Source: Castanea sativa (Eukaryota > Streptophyta > Magnoliopsida > Fagales > Fagaceae). From it: 64,000 bases of DNA. This document shows positions 1 through 11,886 of this stretch, in pieces. The number at the start of each line of letters is the position of its first letter. The first letter of the stretch is position 1. The DNA is taken from NCBI RefSeq assembly GCF_040712315.1, contig NC_134019.1:33575873-33639872 (forward strand), given 5' to 3'. The notes beneath the pieces are model-generated. The model did no database searches and was not told the DNA's origin. It saw only the letters and a program-made list of their open reading frames with translations. A program made the translations under genes and the position numbers.

Positions 1-256
1 GGTCTTGGTATGTGGCATAAGAGATTCTTCCTTCCCCTTATAATTTTTTTTGAGACCCTAGCAATATTCTTTTTTTTTTTTAATATAAGTGCCTAATGTT
101 TTGTCTAATAATAAAGTGTCATCATAAGAACAGAAAAAATATTCAATATAAATCTGAAAAACTGTGAAAGTGCTAAATAGATATTTTGTCAAATTTAAAA
201 CAACGGTTGAATGGAAATTAGATAATTGTGGGAATGGACCATATTTATGCTAGTTA
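1..256 (+). repeat. Direct repeat copy 1 (cut by window edge)
   Basis: The first 256 bases recur about 1.12 kb downstream with a few substitutions and a different central simple-sequence tract. The copy probably extends left of the window. No coding content is seen. It is a segmental duplication or part of an unclassified repeat. Confidence 0.85.
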
Positions 257-1120
257 TTTAGATGTAGAATTTTTTGTAGGTTCTATGAAAATTTAAAACT
301 ATTCATGCTTTCAATTATTACAAATTATTGATCAAATGAAAAAAAACAAACTTGATACTTAGTTCCCTATTATTTATTTCTATTTAATTCATGAATTCAT
401 CATTTGGGTGTCATTAAGAAAAACTAAAGTCATATTTGTTATGGGTCGATGCAATAGCAAAGCAAACTGAAACTATTAAAAAAACAAAAAGTACAAACTT
501 GCACACAATTATGATACAAAAAGAAAGAGGGTGTTTTTAAGATAATACTTAATTGTGATAATTAGAATCCACTGGTAGCCCATGTAAAAAATACTTGTAG
601 TCAACAACAGTAAGCGTCATTATATTATATATATGGTGCTCTTGCCTTTTTGAATATGGTTTTTGAGTCATTGGTTAATTAGGTGGGTTTTTCTTTTGTA
701 ATTTTGTTTTGCTATTGAAGGTTAGTGGTAAGGATCTTCCAATCAACATGAGGACATATAAACAAATTTTTAACAGAAAATTTGTGACTTTTTAAAGAGT
801 AGAAAAAAAAACTGCTGTAATTATTTTCTTCTTAATTTTCATTATTTAGTTATAAATATGTAAATTAAAGCATAAGAATACATAAATGCAAAGTTAAATG
901 TAAATTTAAAACCATCCATGATGAATATGTATAGACAATTTTTGTAGTTTTTAATTTTGTATGAATTATTATTTAATTGTCTAGTTATTAATGTCTAAAT
1001 TAAGTAGATGAACTTTTTAAATATAAAAATGAAATACATGAATATGCAAAATCCTCTCACATGTTATTCTTACAACCAAAGAATGTGCCATTTCACTCAT
1101 TGGTTTACTACATGATTGAT
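257..1120. other. AT-rich spacer
   Basis: The stretch between the two direct-repeat copies is AT-rich, has no long open frame and shows no recognisable gene or terminal repeat. Confidence 0.6.
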
Positions 1121-1180
1121 GGTCTTGGTATGTGGCATAAGAGATTCTTCCTTCCCCTTATAATTTTTTTTGAGATCCTA

Positions 1181-1220
<40 letters not shown>

Positions 1221-1416
1221 TTTATATTTTTTTTTTTTCTTTTTTTAATATAAGTGCCTAATGTTTTTTCTAATAATAAAGTGTCGTCATAGGAACAGAA
1301 AAAATATTCAATATAAATCAGAAAATTGTGAAATCGATAAATAGATATTTTGTCAATTTTAAAACAACGGTTGAATGGAAATTAGATAATTGTGGGAATG
1401 GACCATTTGTTATGCT
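1121..1416 (+). repeat. Direct repeat copy 2
   Basis: Second copy of the segment at the window start. It opens with the same GGTCTTGGTATGTGGC and ends near GGGAATGGACCAT. It differs mainly by an (AT)n expansion at 1186-1217 that replaces a T-run in copy 1. Confidence 0.85.
1186..1217. repeat. (AT)n microsatellite
   Basis: About 16 AT units inside direct-repeat copy 2. It generates a spurious frame of alternating Tyr-Ile. Confidence 0.95.
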
Positions 1417-1637
1417 CTTTCGATGTGATTTAAGTAATTATAATATTTGCAATTGGCAAAATGATAATAGCTATGTGATTACTATTAATGCTGATATAAT
1501 TGATCGAAAGAGAAAAAAATTACTGTTTGTCAAAACATTTTCTAGGTATACAAAAATTGTGTTTTTCCTTTCTTTTTAAAAAAAATAATAATAATAAAAC
1601 CATTGTCTAATTTCTGCAAATTTTTATATTGAAAAAA

Positions 1638-1686
<49 letters not shown>

Positions 1687-2219
1687 ATACATAAGTACTG
1701 ATGTCTCCCAATAGTGAGATATTTGTAGTCAGAGTGCGCCATACCTTTCCTTTGTATATGTGCTCTATGGCAGCATTCAGGTCTCCCTTCCATTGGCGTG
1801 TTTTGAATTCTTTGTCTTCATATACTCCTTCCAGTTTAGGAGAGACCACATATTTGAGGGGTTGTCAATAGAATCATAAAATCTTGGATCCTTCAATGCA
1901 ATCGAAGTACCCTACAAATAATCAAATTCTGTTAAAGAATCTACCGTTTTTTTTAATGTATTAAAAAAAAAAGGTACCGTTAAAGAAGTAAAAGAATAAA
2001 AATAATCATATCCATCAAAATTATTTGGATCCATGGGCTTAATAGCAAAACCTAACTAAACATATCCGTCTACAAAAGAAGATGATAAAACAAAGCATAA
2101 AAGTTTTGGACTAAAAAAAAAAGAATTGAGATGTGGAGATACCTCAACCAAAGCAGGGAGGTTCTGTCAGTATTTATACATCGTGTTGAAAGGAATAAAG
2201 GGAGGAAGGAAATCAGATA
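1417..2219. other. Spacer with microsatellite
   Basis: Non-coding AT-rich DNA holding a second (AT)n tract at 1642-1682. No gene is recognised. Confidence 0.6.
1642..1682. repeat. (AT)n microsatellite
   Basis: About 20 AT units without interruption. Confidence 0.95.
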
Positions 2220-2299
2220 GGCAGCCGTTATCGCGAAACGGTAGAGCAGGAAGGTGAGTAGCTTTCAAACTCTTTGTTTTCTCACGCAATACCTGAAGC

Positions 2300-2690
2300 C
2301 TTTAACTTTTTTTTTTTTCCCCCTCCCTTTGAGCTTCCCTCTGCTCACGTTAACCTTCAAACTCTCTCTCTGCTCACGTTAACGCTTCCCCCTTTTTTTT
2401 TCTTTTTTTTTTTCTTCCAAACCTGCTTGAACGTAAAACCCTGAATGCTTCCCCTTGTTTTGTTTTGTTTTTTTTTTCTTTCTTCGAGGCTTCAACGTTT
2501 TTTTTTCCCCTCCCTTTGAGCTTCCCTCTACATTACAATCTTCAAACTCTCTCTGCTCACGTTAACGCTTCCCCCCCCCCCCCCCCCCCTTTTTTTTTCT
2601 TCCAAACCTGCTTGAACGTAAAACCCTGAATGCTTTTTTTTTTTTTTCCTTCCAAACCAGCTTGAACGTTTTATATTTTTAATTTCTTTT
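2300..2690 (+). repeat. Pyrimidine-rich local tandem duplication
   Basis: A unit of roughly 190 bases is repeated. Both copies hold a 'gagcttccctct', a 'gctcacgttaacgcttccccc' and a 'ccaaacctgcttgaacg' block, and a third partial copy of the last block lies near 2650. Long T-runs and an 18-20 base C-run near 2572-2590 sit between the blocks, consistent with slippage. Confidence 0.75.
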
Positions 2691-2699
2691 TCCTTTAAG

Positions 2700-3100
2700 C
2701 TGAACTGAATAGGCTTTGGGTTGGGCTTGATAATGGAACTAAATAAATAAGAGGTGGGCTGGATAATTATACAAATTTATTATAGGGTGATAGTGAGAGT
2801 AAATAAATAAGTAGTGGGCTGCATTTATAAGGCTAGGATTTACAAGGTTGAAAATTGTAAAAACCATTTTAAAATTGAAGGAAAAATTATATTTTTTTTA
2901 AAGAAAATGTCGTGGCAGCTGATGTGGCGCAATGTGAGAGCAGCAACATTAAACTCTACGCTTCAGCTTTTAGTAATATATAGATTTGTGAGAACTGACA
3001 ATAAGTAGTAGAAGGAAAACTTGACCCTAGTTCTAATAAAAGAGACTAAACAATGCTACTTTATTACCATCAAATTCGTCCTATTCACACCAAGATCCCA
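2700..3100. other. Spacer, probable repeat remnant
   Basis: Low-complexity AT-rich DNA with two near-identical 'gagtaaataaataag' type stretches. No gene is seen. The string around 2905-2990 (GTGGCAGCTGATGTGGCGC followed by AT-rich DNA) resembles anonymous plant transposon ends, but I cannot classify it. Confidence 0.4.
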
Positions 3101-3103
3101 TGA

Positions 3104-3540
3104 ACAATGAGATCAGTAAGGTGGCATCCTCCACCGTCAAGTCTTCTCAAAGTGAATCTTGATGGGGTGCTTTTTGCTGATGAAAGCACTACTGGTGTTG
3201 GTATTAAAATCCGTAATGATAGCGGACTGGTTATGGCTACTTTAATGCAACAGATTCCACTACCCTGCTTTGGTAGAGATGGTGGAAGCGCTAGCTGCAC
3301 GTCGAGCTCTTTGGTTTGCAAAGGAGTTGAGTTTTCAAAGCTTGATAGTCGAAGGTGATTCAGAAGTCATTATCAACTCAATCAATGATGATAATATGGC
3401 CCAATCTGAGTTTGGGCATATATTACAAGACATTATTTTTCTTAGCTCATCTTTTAGTTTTGTCTCTTTTTGCCATGTTAAAAGGCAAGATAGTTGCATG
3501 GCTCATAGATTAGCCGAAGAGGTATATCTAGTGAACGTTA
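3104..3540 (+). pseudogene. Broken plant RNase H-like (RVT_3) domain
   Basis: Two overlapping frames together make an RNase H-like domain of the kind found at the 3' end of plant LINE retrotransposons and in free-standing plant proteins. The first frame (from 3107) has the Trp-x-Pro-Pro lead-in and the 'KVNLDG' strand with the first catalytic Asp. The second (to about 3540) has 'EALAARRAL' with the catalytic Glu, 'VEGDSE' with the next Asp, and a C-terminal 'CMAHRLAEE'. The change of frame lies near 3270-3290, so a single frameshift separates the halves. There is no reverse transcriptase next to it, so this is an orphan remnant, most likely of a LINE. Confidence 0.75.
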
Positions 3541-4286
3541 GGATGTATGTATTCAGAAAATTCAACGTATACAAATGTATCAATTTAAATACCTAACATT
3601 TTCCTTTGAATTGAATTATTTTTGGTAAAATTTAAAATTCATTTTATACAATTTTTTTTTAAAGAAAAAGGTGACAGTAGTTTTAACAAAATCAATTATT
3701 AGGGAAGTTTGAAATTTTGAATTTATGCATGTGATTTTTTTTTTTCATTTTTTAAGGGAAATAGTTTTTTTTTATTTTTTTTATATCATTTTCTTCTTTA
3801 AGTTTGAAAAACTAATAGATATGTTAAAAAAAATGTATTAACAGTTATGCTAATTTATCCAAAACTGATTTGAATGCATATTCCACAATTATCTCTTGTT
3901 GGCAGTTGGAAGACTTGGTAGTGGGATTTTAGAATTGTACGAGGGATTTGAATGTTTTTTTTTTATCTATTTCTAATCAATTTAATTTTAAATTTTACTC
4001 ATATATCTTTCTTTGTTTTTTTTTTGATAACCATTATCTTATTTTTTGAGTAGCTTAATTAATCCATAAAAAAAAAAAAAAAACCAAGAAACCTTAAAAA
4101 AAAAAAAAAAAAAAAAGCAACGATATTTCCGAAAACTACATGAACGTGGCGTTACACACAGAAAGTTTGACACTCACTCTGCAACTGACTCCGTGAAACG
4201 TGTCTCTATATACTCAGTTTCTTCCATTATCTTTCTCTTTCACTTAGTTTCTCAATCTCTTGACTCTGAGAGTGCTTTGCTTTGCT
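3541..4286. other. Spacer and B3 gene promoter region
   Basis: AT-rich with long A/T runs near 4070-4115. The last 150 bases are less AT-rich and hold a TATA-like 'tctatatactc' at about 4203-4213, roughly 75 bases upstream of the chosen start codon of the next gene. Confidence 0.45.
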
Positions 4287-6483
4287 ATGGCGTCTAGGCC
4301 AAGGACTCGGCGCATGGGAGTGGAGCCCACAGACAAGCGTGAACGGCGTTGCAAGTATCCCACAAGGGATCCCGAGACTTTCTTCAAGATTGTTCTCAAT
4401 GAAAAGATACTTGTATGTGTTTTTTGTTCCTTAAAACTTTTCTGGGTCATTCTCTGGTTTTCTGTTTTGTTCTTGGATGAAACACTTTGGGGTCTCTTAC
4501 GTTGGTACGTACAAGCGTTACATTGTTTGTTTCTTTGAATAAAACATAATAGTAGAGAAACAAAAAATAAAGATTGTTACTTTACACTTGTTTGTTTTCC
4601 GAGGCTACTTACTTTCTGTTTGGTTTCTGAGAAAACCCGAGAAGTTGATGAGTGTTTGAAATTGGGTCTTGTTATTCCATTTCCATTATAAAAAAAAAAG
4701 ACTAAGTTGGTGTAACACATTGAGTAACCATGCATAATCCTTTTCTTGGGAATGCTTCATTTTACCAAAACAGTGGAACATATTTGATTTAAATAAAATG
4801 GTACAGTTTTTCCATGATGAGAACCACATGGGCCTTCTTGATGTCACTTGATTCTATAAGAGAAAATTACATAATGGGAAAATGATTAAATTTAATAACA
4901 TTGTAAGCTTTTGGAACAAGTGGTTTTATAGTTTATCATGGCACCATAGTGTTGGACACCATTTATTAAGGAAGAGTTTGAGCCTACACATGGCCAAAAA
5001 TTTTAGAATAAGAGTTGAATGATTAAATTTATTCTTTCCTAACAATTTTTTTGAGATACATTTACTAACAACATAACCATTTGGGGCAAGTGGTATTGAA
5101 TTTTTTGTCTGTGTATCCATACTATTTCTTACGTTTTTGTTGATGAACTACTATTTCTTACATTTTTTGTCAATTATATGAGTGATGAAGCCATATCTGC
5201 AATAAATAATAAGTCGATTACTAGGAGTAATTTCATTTGTTACCTGCTGCAGAGGCTGCCAGAAATTTTTTTACAGAAATTTGGGGACCAAATTTCTTCT
5301 ATTGCTACAGTCAATGGTCCCAATGGTCGGGTTTGGCAATTGGGTTTGGAGAAAGATGAAAACGGCACTTGGTTTAGTGATGGCTGGGACAAGTTTTTGG
5401 ATTACCACTCTATCAGAAATGGCCATATTTTAATCTTTAAATATGAAGGAAATTCAACTTTCAATGTTCTTTTTATGTTCGATATGACTGCTGGCAAGAT
5501 TGATTATCCCATTGACAGTCTAAGTAGCGATGCGGAACCTAATTCAGTAGCGAATGAAGAAGAGGAGAAAGATTTTGGGTATAATGATGTATCGGTTTCA
5601 ACTACTTATAGCCCTTCCCAGAACTCTTCAGAAAGTTGGACTTCTGATGAGTATTTTAGTCAAGGAGTACTCAAAAAGCGTAATAAATATACGACTTGGA
5701 CTGATAGAAAGAAAAGGCACATAAGAAAGGGTGCATGCAGGAGCGGACAAGCAGCTACTCAATCCTGTGATAAATGTGGTCATCACAAAGAAAGTGAATT
5801 TGCAAAATTTGATGAGTCAGCTGCAAAAACTCCTAAGGAAGACAGGTTCTATTCTTCAGGCAAAAGGAATCCAAAATCCAAATATAGTAAGCTCTATAAA
5901 ATAACATATATGCTTTTACATTGTGGCATGCTATTAGATAATTCTTCTCATGACTAGTTTGCTAACTACAGAAGTAGATGACTTTTCGGCAACTTCAGGG
6001 TTTTCCAAATTTTCTAAAACAATCCAAGCAGCAAGGAAAATGGCAAGAAAAGCTGCCGATATGTTTCAGTCTGAATATCCTTTTTTCAAAGCTATCTTGC
6101 GGCGTCATAATATATATAATAGTTTTGTGGTGAGTTACAATTTGTGTGTTGGTTTTAAGTTTCACCTAGATATGGGATTTAGTTGCAACATGCTTAGTTT
6201 CATATTTTTCTTGCTTATGTAGTATGTGCCTGCTGGATTTGCTATGAAGTATCTTCCTTCAGAGTCCATCACACTTCAGGATTCTGAGGGAAAACGGTTC
6301 CCTGCACGATGCTTCTATAGGGAGGGTTCAGGTGCAGGAAGGAGTATAGGCAAGGGATGGGCTACATTTGCTAAGGAACATGATTTGGAAGAAGGAGATG
6401 TCCTTGTCTTTGAGCTGATCAACCGGGAGACTATTGTCTTAGAAGTTCACATATTTCGTGCGATTGATTATTCAGGGATGTAA
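4287..6483 (+). CDS. B3-domain transcription factor, REM/VRN1-like, two B3 domains
   Basis: Four exons at 4287-4412, 5253-5886, 5972-6129 and 6223-6483 join in frame to 392 codons plus stop. All introns are GT-AG. The first B3 DNA-binding domain spans residues about 32-128 (starts TFFKIVL; contains NGRVWQLGL and the DGWDKFLDYHSI helix). It is split by intron 1 just after 'NEKIL', the usual place in REM genes. A linker follows with an acidic patch, a basic stretch (KKRNKYTTWTDRKKRHIRK, a likely nuclear signal) and CDKCGHH. The second B3 domain spans about 290-388 (PFFKAIL ... YVPAGFAMKYLP ... KGWATFAKEHDLEEGDVLVFEL). REM/VRN1 proteins bind DNA in the nucleus and act in reproductive development and vernalization in Arabidopsis; the role here is inferred. 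ATG 4287 is preferred because it opens the conserved basic N-terminus. A tandem relative lies downstream at 8610. Confidence 0.9.
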
Positions 6484-8609
6484 ACTAATGTGTGGCCTTT
6501 TTTCTTTTTTTAAAAAAATCTATAAATAACTTGAGGCTTTAAACTTTGGACATGACTTGCCAAAATTTGTGGTTTATGTTGTTAGATTTGCAGAACTAAC
6601 TTAAATATCTACCTATTTGTTTCATATGTGGTTGATTGAAATGTGTTTTATTCCAAAGTTTGACAGTTTAGTGAATTTTGTTGGATGACTCCACTAACTT
6701 GTGCCTTTTGATTAATTTGCATGGTTAAATATGCAGTTGACTATTAGATTATCAAAATCTTGAACTTAGACCAGAGCATCAAATCTGCTTAGTTGGAAAG
6801 TGGGAAGTTTTCACATTTCCCTTAGCATAAGTGGTTGATACTAGAAGAGCAGGAGCTTCATAGATGATATATCTATTGGATAATGCTAAGCTTTAGCTAT
6901 CTACAATTTTACTATAAAAGGAATACTGATCGACGGAAATAAATGTGAATTGTACCACATAAATAAATTTCTTAATCACTTTTTTGTTTTGTGGTGGGAT
7001 GGTTGGGTCTTTTATTTCCTAGATTGATTACTGTACTTGATTGATGATGTATAGGTTTTTGGGTTTGATTTGTTTGATGAAGTTTGGGCTGTGAGTTTTG
7101 GTATTTTTTGAGGTTGGGTTTCATTTGGGATATCTTGGAAGGTGGGGTCCCTGGGTGAGGTTTGTACTTTGTACCCCCTATTGAGATGCAGTAGCATAAG
7201 AAAAAGTCTAGGACTACATGATTTTTTATAACTTGTTGCCATAACTGTGACGTGACAAAGTGTGACTGGTGAAGAAAAAATGGTGGGTTCATGTGTAAGT
7301 GATAGTTAACCACTCACAATCTGTTACGTTACAGTTGTGGCAAAAAAGTTGTGGAATAATTTGTGGTCCTAGAATTACTCAATAGCTTAATGTAGTATTT
7401 GCAGTAGAGATGCCCCATTGAGATGTAACTTAATCCAATATTTTTAGTAGGGATAAGTTCATTAATGATTTTGGCATGATGAGGGTTGAATGCTATTGCT
7501 GTCAAAAATTTAAGGCTTTTGGTGATTCCTAGTGTCCACGAGAACGTTAGGACCATAATTTATTACACAATTTTTGTTACAGCTCTTTACATAGCAAGTT
7601 ATGAGTGGTCGATGTATGGACACTACTTTTTCTTCACCACTCACAAAGTAGCGAGTTCTAGGCTCTTAGCATTTTCTATCCACCATGGTTAGGTGAGAGA
7701 TTTGCTTAGCTGCTGTGATGTGAATTTAGGCTCCAAGGACAGAGGATCTTAATTACGTCTCAGTCTCAGTTTTTGTTTTAGATGGTGAGATGTTTTTGCA
7801 TTTAGACTCCTTGAATCAAAATAATTGTTAAATGATTACAATAATTAGTTTTCTAATAACTCATTTTGGGTTAAAGTACCGGATTATCTGATTTTGAGTT
7901 TGAATTATGTCTTTACTTTATCTCTAATTTAAAATTTTAAAAATCTCATATGTTGAATCCATCTCTTGGATCTTATTTTAAGAGTGAGTTTAAACTCACA
8001 CAAGAGCAAAGTGTTAAAATAATGGTTAAATACCTTATACTTTTTGAGACTAACGGTAATTTATTACCTTAAAAGTTAGAGGTTTTGATGGCAATTTAGG
8101 ACATTTTTACTAAAGACAATTATATGTTTACAGCTTACTACCAATGTAACCAAAAATTAAAAATTAAAAAGATAGCAATTTAGGACAGGAGAGAGGGATG
8201 GGATTTGGTAGCAGAGAGAGTATTTAAAAGATGTGTAAGATGATGTAAGGGAGTTGAGAGAAGTAGCAATAAAATGGACCCAATGACCAAAAATGGATGT
8301 AAAACTTGTTCAAAATGCACACTTTTTGCTGGAAATGTCTACTGCATTCTCTAACTTGATAAAGATTAAAGACCCCACCCTACAGTTTTGACTTTTGAGT
8401 CGTTTTCTTGTTTCCAAAAACATTCCCCCACTCACAATCAATGGTTAGTGCAACCCAACCGAGTGCCTATCGTATCTGTGATCTGAGAGTATCCTAGACG
8501 CGCTGCATGTGGGAATTGGGGTTGTGGACTTACATAACACAATGGAAAGTACACTCTTTGCTCACATTGTGTAATTGCTCAATGTTTTTGATATTCATCC
8601 TCAGAGAAA
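6484..8609. other. Intergenic spacer between the two B3 genes
   Basis: About 2.1 kb of AT-rich DNA with no convincing gene. Short open frames here (for example minus-strand 6972-7313) show no domain or codon pattern. It should hold the 3' UTR of the first B3 gene and the promoter of the second. Confidence 0.6.
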
Positions 8610-10126
8610 ATGGTGAAGAACATGAGCAGCACCACCACAAAGAGATGCACTAGATTCTTCAAAGTGTTCCTACCGGAGTACTGCTCCGAGAGATTGGTAA
8701 TCTATGCTCTGAATTTCAGTATTTGTGATCTGGGTTTTTTGTTAGAAGCTTTAAATTCTCTATTTTTCTTGATTTTATATTCAAATGTTTATGGATTTAG
8801 TTTGATTTGTGATTTACAAAGCTTGCTTGATGAACAAGATGGTTGCTTTAATATCTTATGTTTGACCATGAGTTGCAAAATATGATGGCAGCCTTACTTA
8901 GAAGAAACCAAACTCATATTTAATGTATGCCAATTTTTTAAGAGTAACTTGTTTTAAATGTGCCATATGAGTGGCCATATTAATAAGAACATTAGACATA
9001 AACATGCTAGAGAGAAAAGCCTAGGAGTCATGAAACAGTGAAAAAATGGGGGACAAAAGATTTAGATGGTTTGTTGTGTATTGCTAGAGGTGTTGCAACA
9101 GTATCGACAGGTGCTGTTTGTAGATGTTTTATAATGGAGAAGCTGAGGATGAACAGAAATCGTGTGAAAATGTCTATAATCTCATAAATTATAGCACAGA
9201 TGTGACTCAAAGAAAATCGGTTAATAATAATACTTTGAGGTGTGGAAAATCATTTTACGGTTTGAAGGCATGATAATAACAAAGATTTAAATTTTGTTGG
9301 TTAAGAGCTTATTAGTGCAAATTTATCTTGTCATAACTTGCTTCAAATGTAAATTGATTTAAGAATGGGGAAATTACTGGGGCTTTTTTCTAATATGTAA
9401 GTAAGGGTTTTGAAGTTGATTAAACTGTAAGGGACTAGTGCAAATGTTTAAAATGATTTTTATGTGTGAATTTGTCTGTTTTATAACTTACCCTGTAACT
9501 ATGTTTCTCTACAGCGTATTCCAGATGCTTTCGTCTCACAATTAGACAGATCTGTGCCTAAGAAAGCCATACTCAGAAGTGGTAATGGGAAAATCTGGCA
9601 TGTGAAGGTGGAGAAAATTAGTGATGGTATGTTTTTCCTAAGTGGTTGGCAGGAATTTGTTAAAGATAATCTTATAGAGCTAGGAGATTTTTTGGTTTTC
9701 CAATACAATGGTCATGATGTGTTTGGTTTCAAATTATTTGGGAATTCTGGGTGTGAGAAGGGAGAGATTGAAACTCATGTAAGCATTAATAATACAATTG
9801 AATACATAAATGTGGAGGAGGAGGAGGAGGAAGAAGAGGAGACGGAAGAGGAAGAAAACGATAGTGACAACGATGACGATGAGGATTATGAGGATGAAGT
9901 GAGAAACAAGAAGAAAAACGCAAAAAACATCCGCAAGAGAAGGCCGAGGACTAAATATTGTGATAGAGGACAGAAAAAGATTGTTTGGAAAATTAGTCGT
10001 AAGCACTACATTTCTCTTATGAATATTCCATTCAATATGCGTGACTGCTAGTTTGTGAATGTATTTATCAACATATAACCTACATTTTTATTTGACTCAG
10101 GAGGTTTAGGAAAATTGGTGCTGTGA
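8610..10126 (+). CDS. B3-domain transcription factor, REM type, single B3 domain with acidic tail
   Basis: Three exons are proposed: 8610-8696, 9515-9998 and 10101-10126, giving 198 codons plus stop. If the last intron is not used, the frame ends at 10051 instead. The B3 domain covers residues about 15-108: RFFKVFLPEYCSERL, intron, RIPDAFVSQL, NGKIWHVKV, SGWQEFVKDNLIELGDFLVFQYNG. Intron 1 interrupts it at the same place as in the upstream B3 gene. A nearly pure Glu/Asp run follows (about residues 121-150), then a basic stretch KNIRKRRPRTKY. Two-domain relatives carry a second B3 domain after such a linker; none is seen here, so the gene is either naturally short or has lost its 3' exons. The nuclear DNA-binding role is inferred from family. 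Confidence 0.75.
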
Positions 10127-10795
10127 AGATTCAATATCAGTGTAAGAAGTAAGAACACTGCTAGCTATCAAAAATTGAAGATTATGCATGTGAAGCAAAA
10201 AGATGAGAAAGTAGTGAAGATTCAAGGTCAATGTGTGTAAAACTGATAGGTGCATCTGTGAATTTATACAGTAGGGCCAATGTGGCCATATCATACAGGT
10301 CCATATTATCCATATGGGATCAGGAACTAGACCAAACCGCAAGGCAAAGGAAATGAGAAAAGCAATGTAAATGCTAGTCCCAAAGCATGTGTGAAATTGC
10401 AGTAGTTTCAATTAGTTGAGCCTTGAATTTTTTTTATTATATGTTTGCTAACATATGAAACGCAATGTCTTTGTTGTGAACTTGAATTTACATTTTGCTT
10501 TAGGTTTCTGTGTGGTTAAGATGGAGAAGACTGGGGAATTCTATACTGCCAAACCCATATTGGGTTGTTTTCTCAAACTATTTCTTATAATGCAGCTTAC
10601 AGTCTCTCTAATTGGAGTACCACGTTGTCTGATATTTGTAGTTTGATACAGCTTGTTAACTATCGCAAGTATTGTGACACAAAAATTTTCAAAATATTTT
10701 ATCCGAAACTTGAGATGTGATTGGTGCATATTGATAGTCGTGGATCCATATGAAAACAAGGTTGCATCAATCATAACTTATCGCCTCAAGAATAA
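10127..10795. other. Spacer downstream of second B3 gene
   Basis: No gene is recognised. No second B3 domain can be read in any plus-strand frame here. Confidence 0.55.
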
Positions 10796-11200
10796 GGGTC
10801 TATTTAGATACCGCTTATTTTGCTGAAACTGAAAATTTATTGCTGAAAGTACGGTAAATTAAGGTAAAAGTTAGTTGAAATAGTACAATGGAGCCCATCA
10901 ATAATACCAAAAAGTGCAGTGGAGTTCATGAATAGTAGCAAAAATAAGCTGAATAGTAAAATAATTTTAATTTTTCATTCTTATCCAAACGCATGCTAAG
11001 CCTCCGTTTGGATTGAAATGAAAAATGAAAATTATTTTACTATTCAGCTTATTTTTGCTACTATTTATGAACTCAACTACACTTTTTTGTACTATTCATG
11101 GGCTCAATTGTACTATTTCAACTAACTTTTACCTTAATTTACCGTACTTTCAGCAATAAGTTTTCAGTTTCAGCAAAATAAGCAGTTTTCAAACAGACCC
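10796..11200. mobile_element. Foldback MITE, Tourist-like termini
   Basis: The left half (10796 to about 10990) and right half (about 11003 to 11200) are near-complementary over most of their length, so the element could fold into a long hairpin with a short loop. The ends read GGGTCTATTTAGA and TTCAAACAGACCC, the latter being GGGTCTGTTTGAA on the other strand. The flanks are TAA and TGA, compatible with a mutated 3-bp TAA duplication of PIF/Harbinger type. A diverged relative lies at 25636-25896. No coding capacity. Confidence 0.75.
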
Positions 11201-11820
11201 TGAGTGAAAAAAATAATAATAAAGGGAAATTTAGTCATGTTCCTAACATTGCTAGTTAAGTGTTTCCCTTATAGTTGGATTTCATTGTTAACTATTAGGC
11301 TATGTTTGGTTTTAAGGATTGGCTAGGTTATTAGTTAAGTCTTAAGCTATGTTTGGTTTAAGAAATTGGGAAAGAGAAGAAACAAAGAGGAGAAAAGGGA
11401 AATAAATTCATTTCTATAGTTAGGATGAATTGAGGCAAAGGAAAAGAAAATGGAGAGATCCATTTTACTCCATAGCCCACCATATTCTTTCCTCCCAATT
11501 AGGGAGAGAGAAGGGAGTGTTTTTATGGTGGGACTCACCAATAAGGTATATTTCTATCCATTTCTCCCTTAATCAAACAAGTGAAAGGAAAAATGTTATC
11601 ATTTCTCCTCTCTTTCCTATCCTCTCTCTTCCTCCCTTCCCTCTCCCAGGTTTAATTGTTTTGTGTTATGCTTTGTGTAATTTTAGGCATCCAATCCAAG
11701 CACGGCAATGTCAATTTTTATTTTTGATGTGGTCCCCCATTAGTGGAATGGCCTTGGTTTTTCATTTATTTAGGCTACAAGTTTAGACTTTAGACTGCAT
11801 TCTTCCACCCCATTAAAAAT

Positions 11821-11886
<66 letters not shown>

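Noticed and set aside
1061..1261. Open frame with Tyr-Ile repeats
   Set aside because: It is the translation of an (AT)n microsatellite; there is no gene structure.
1542..1793. Minus-strand frame with Tyr-Ile repeats
   Set aside because: Same artefact, from the second (AT)n tract.
6972..7313. 113-codon minus-strand frame between the B3 genes
   Set aside because: No domain, a biased Pro/Gln/Thr composition from T/G-rich DNA and no splice or promoter context.
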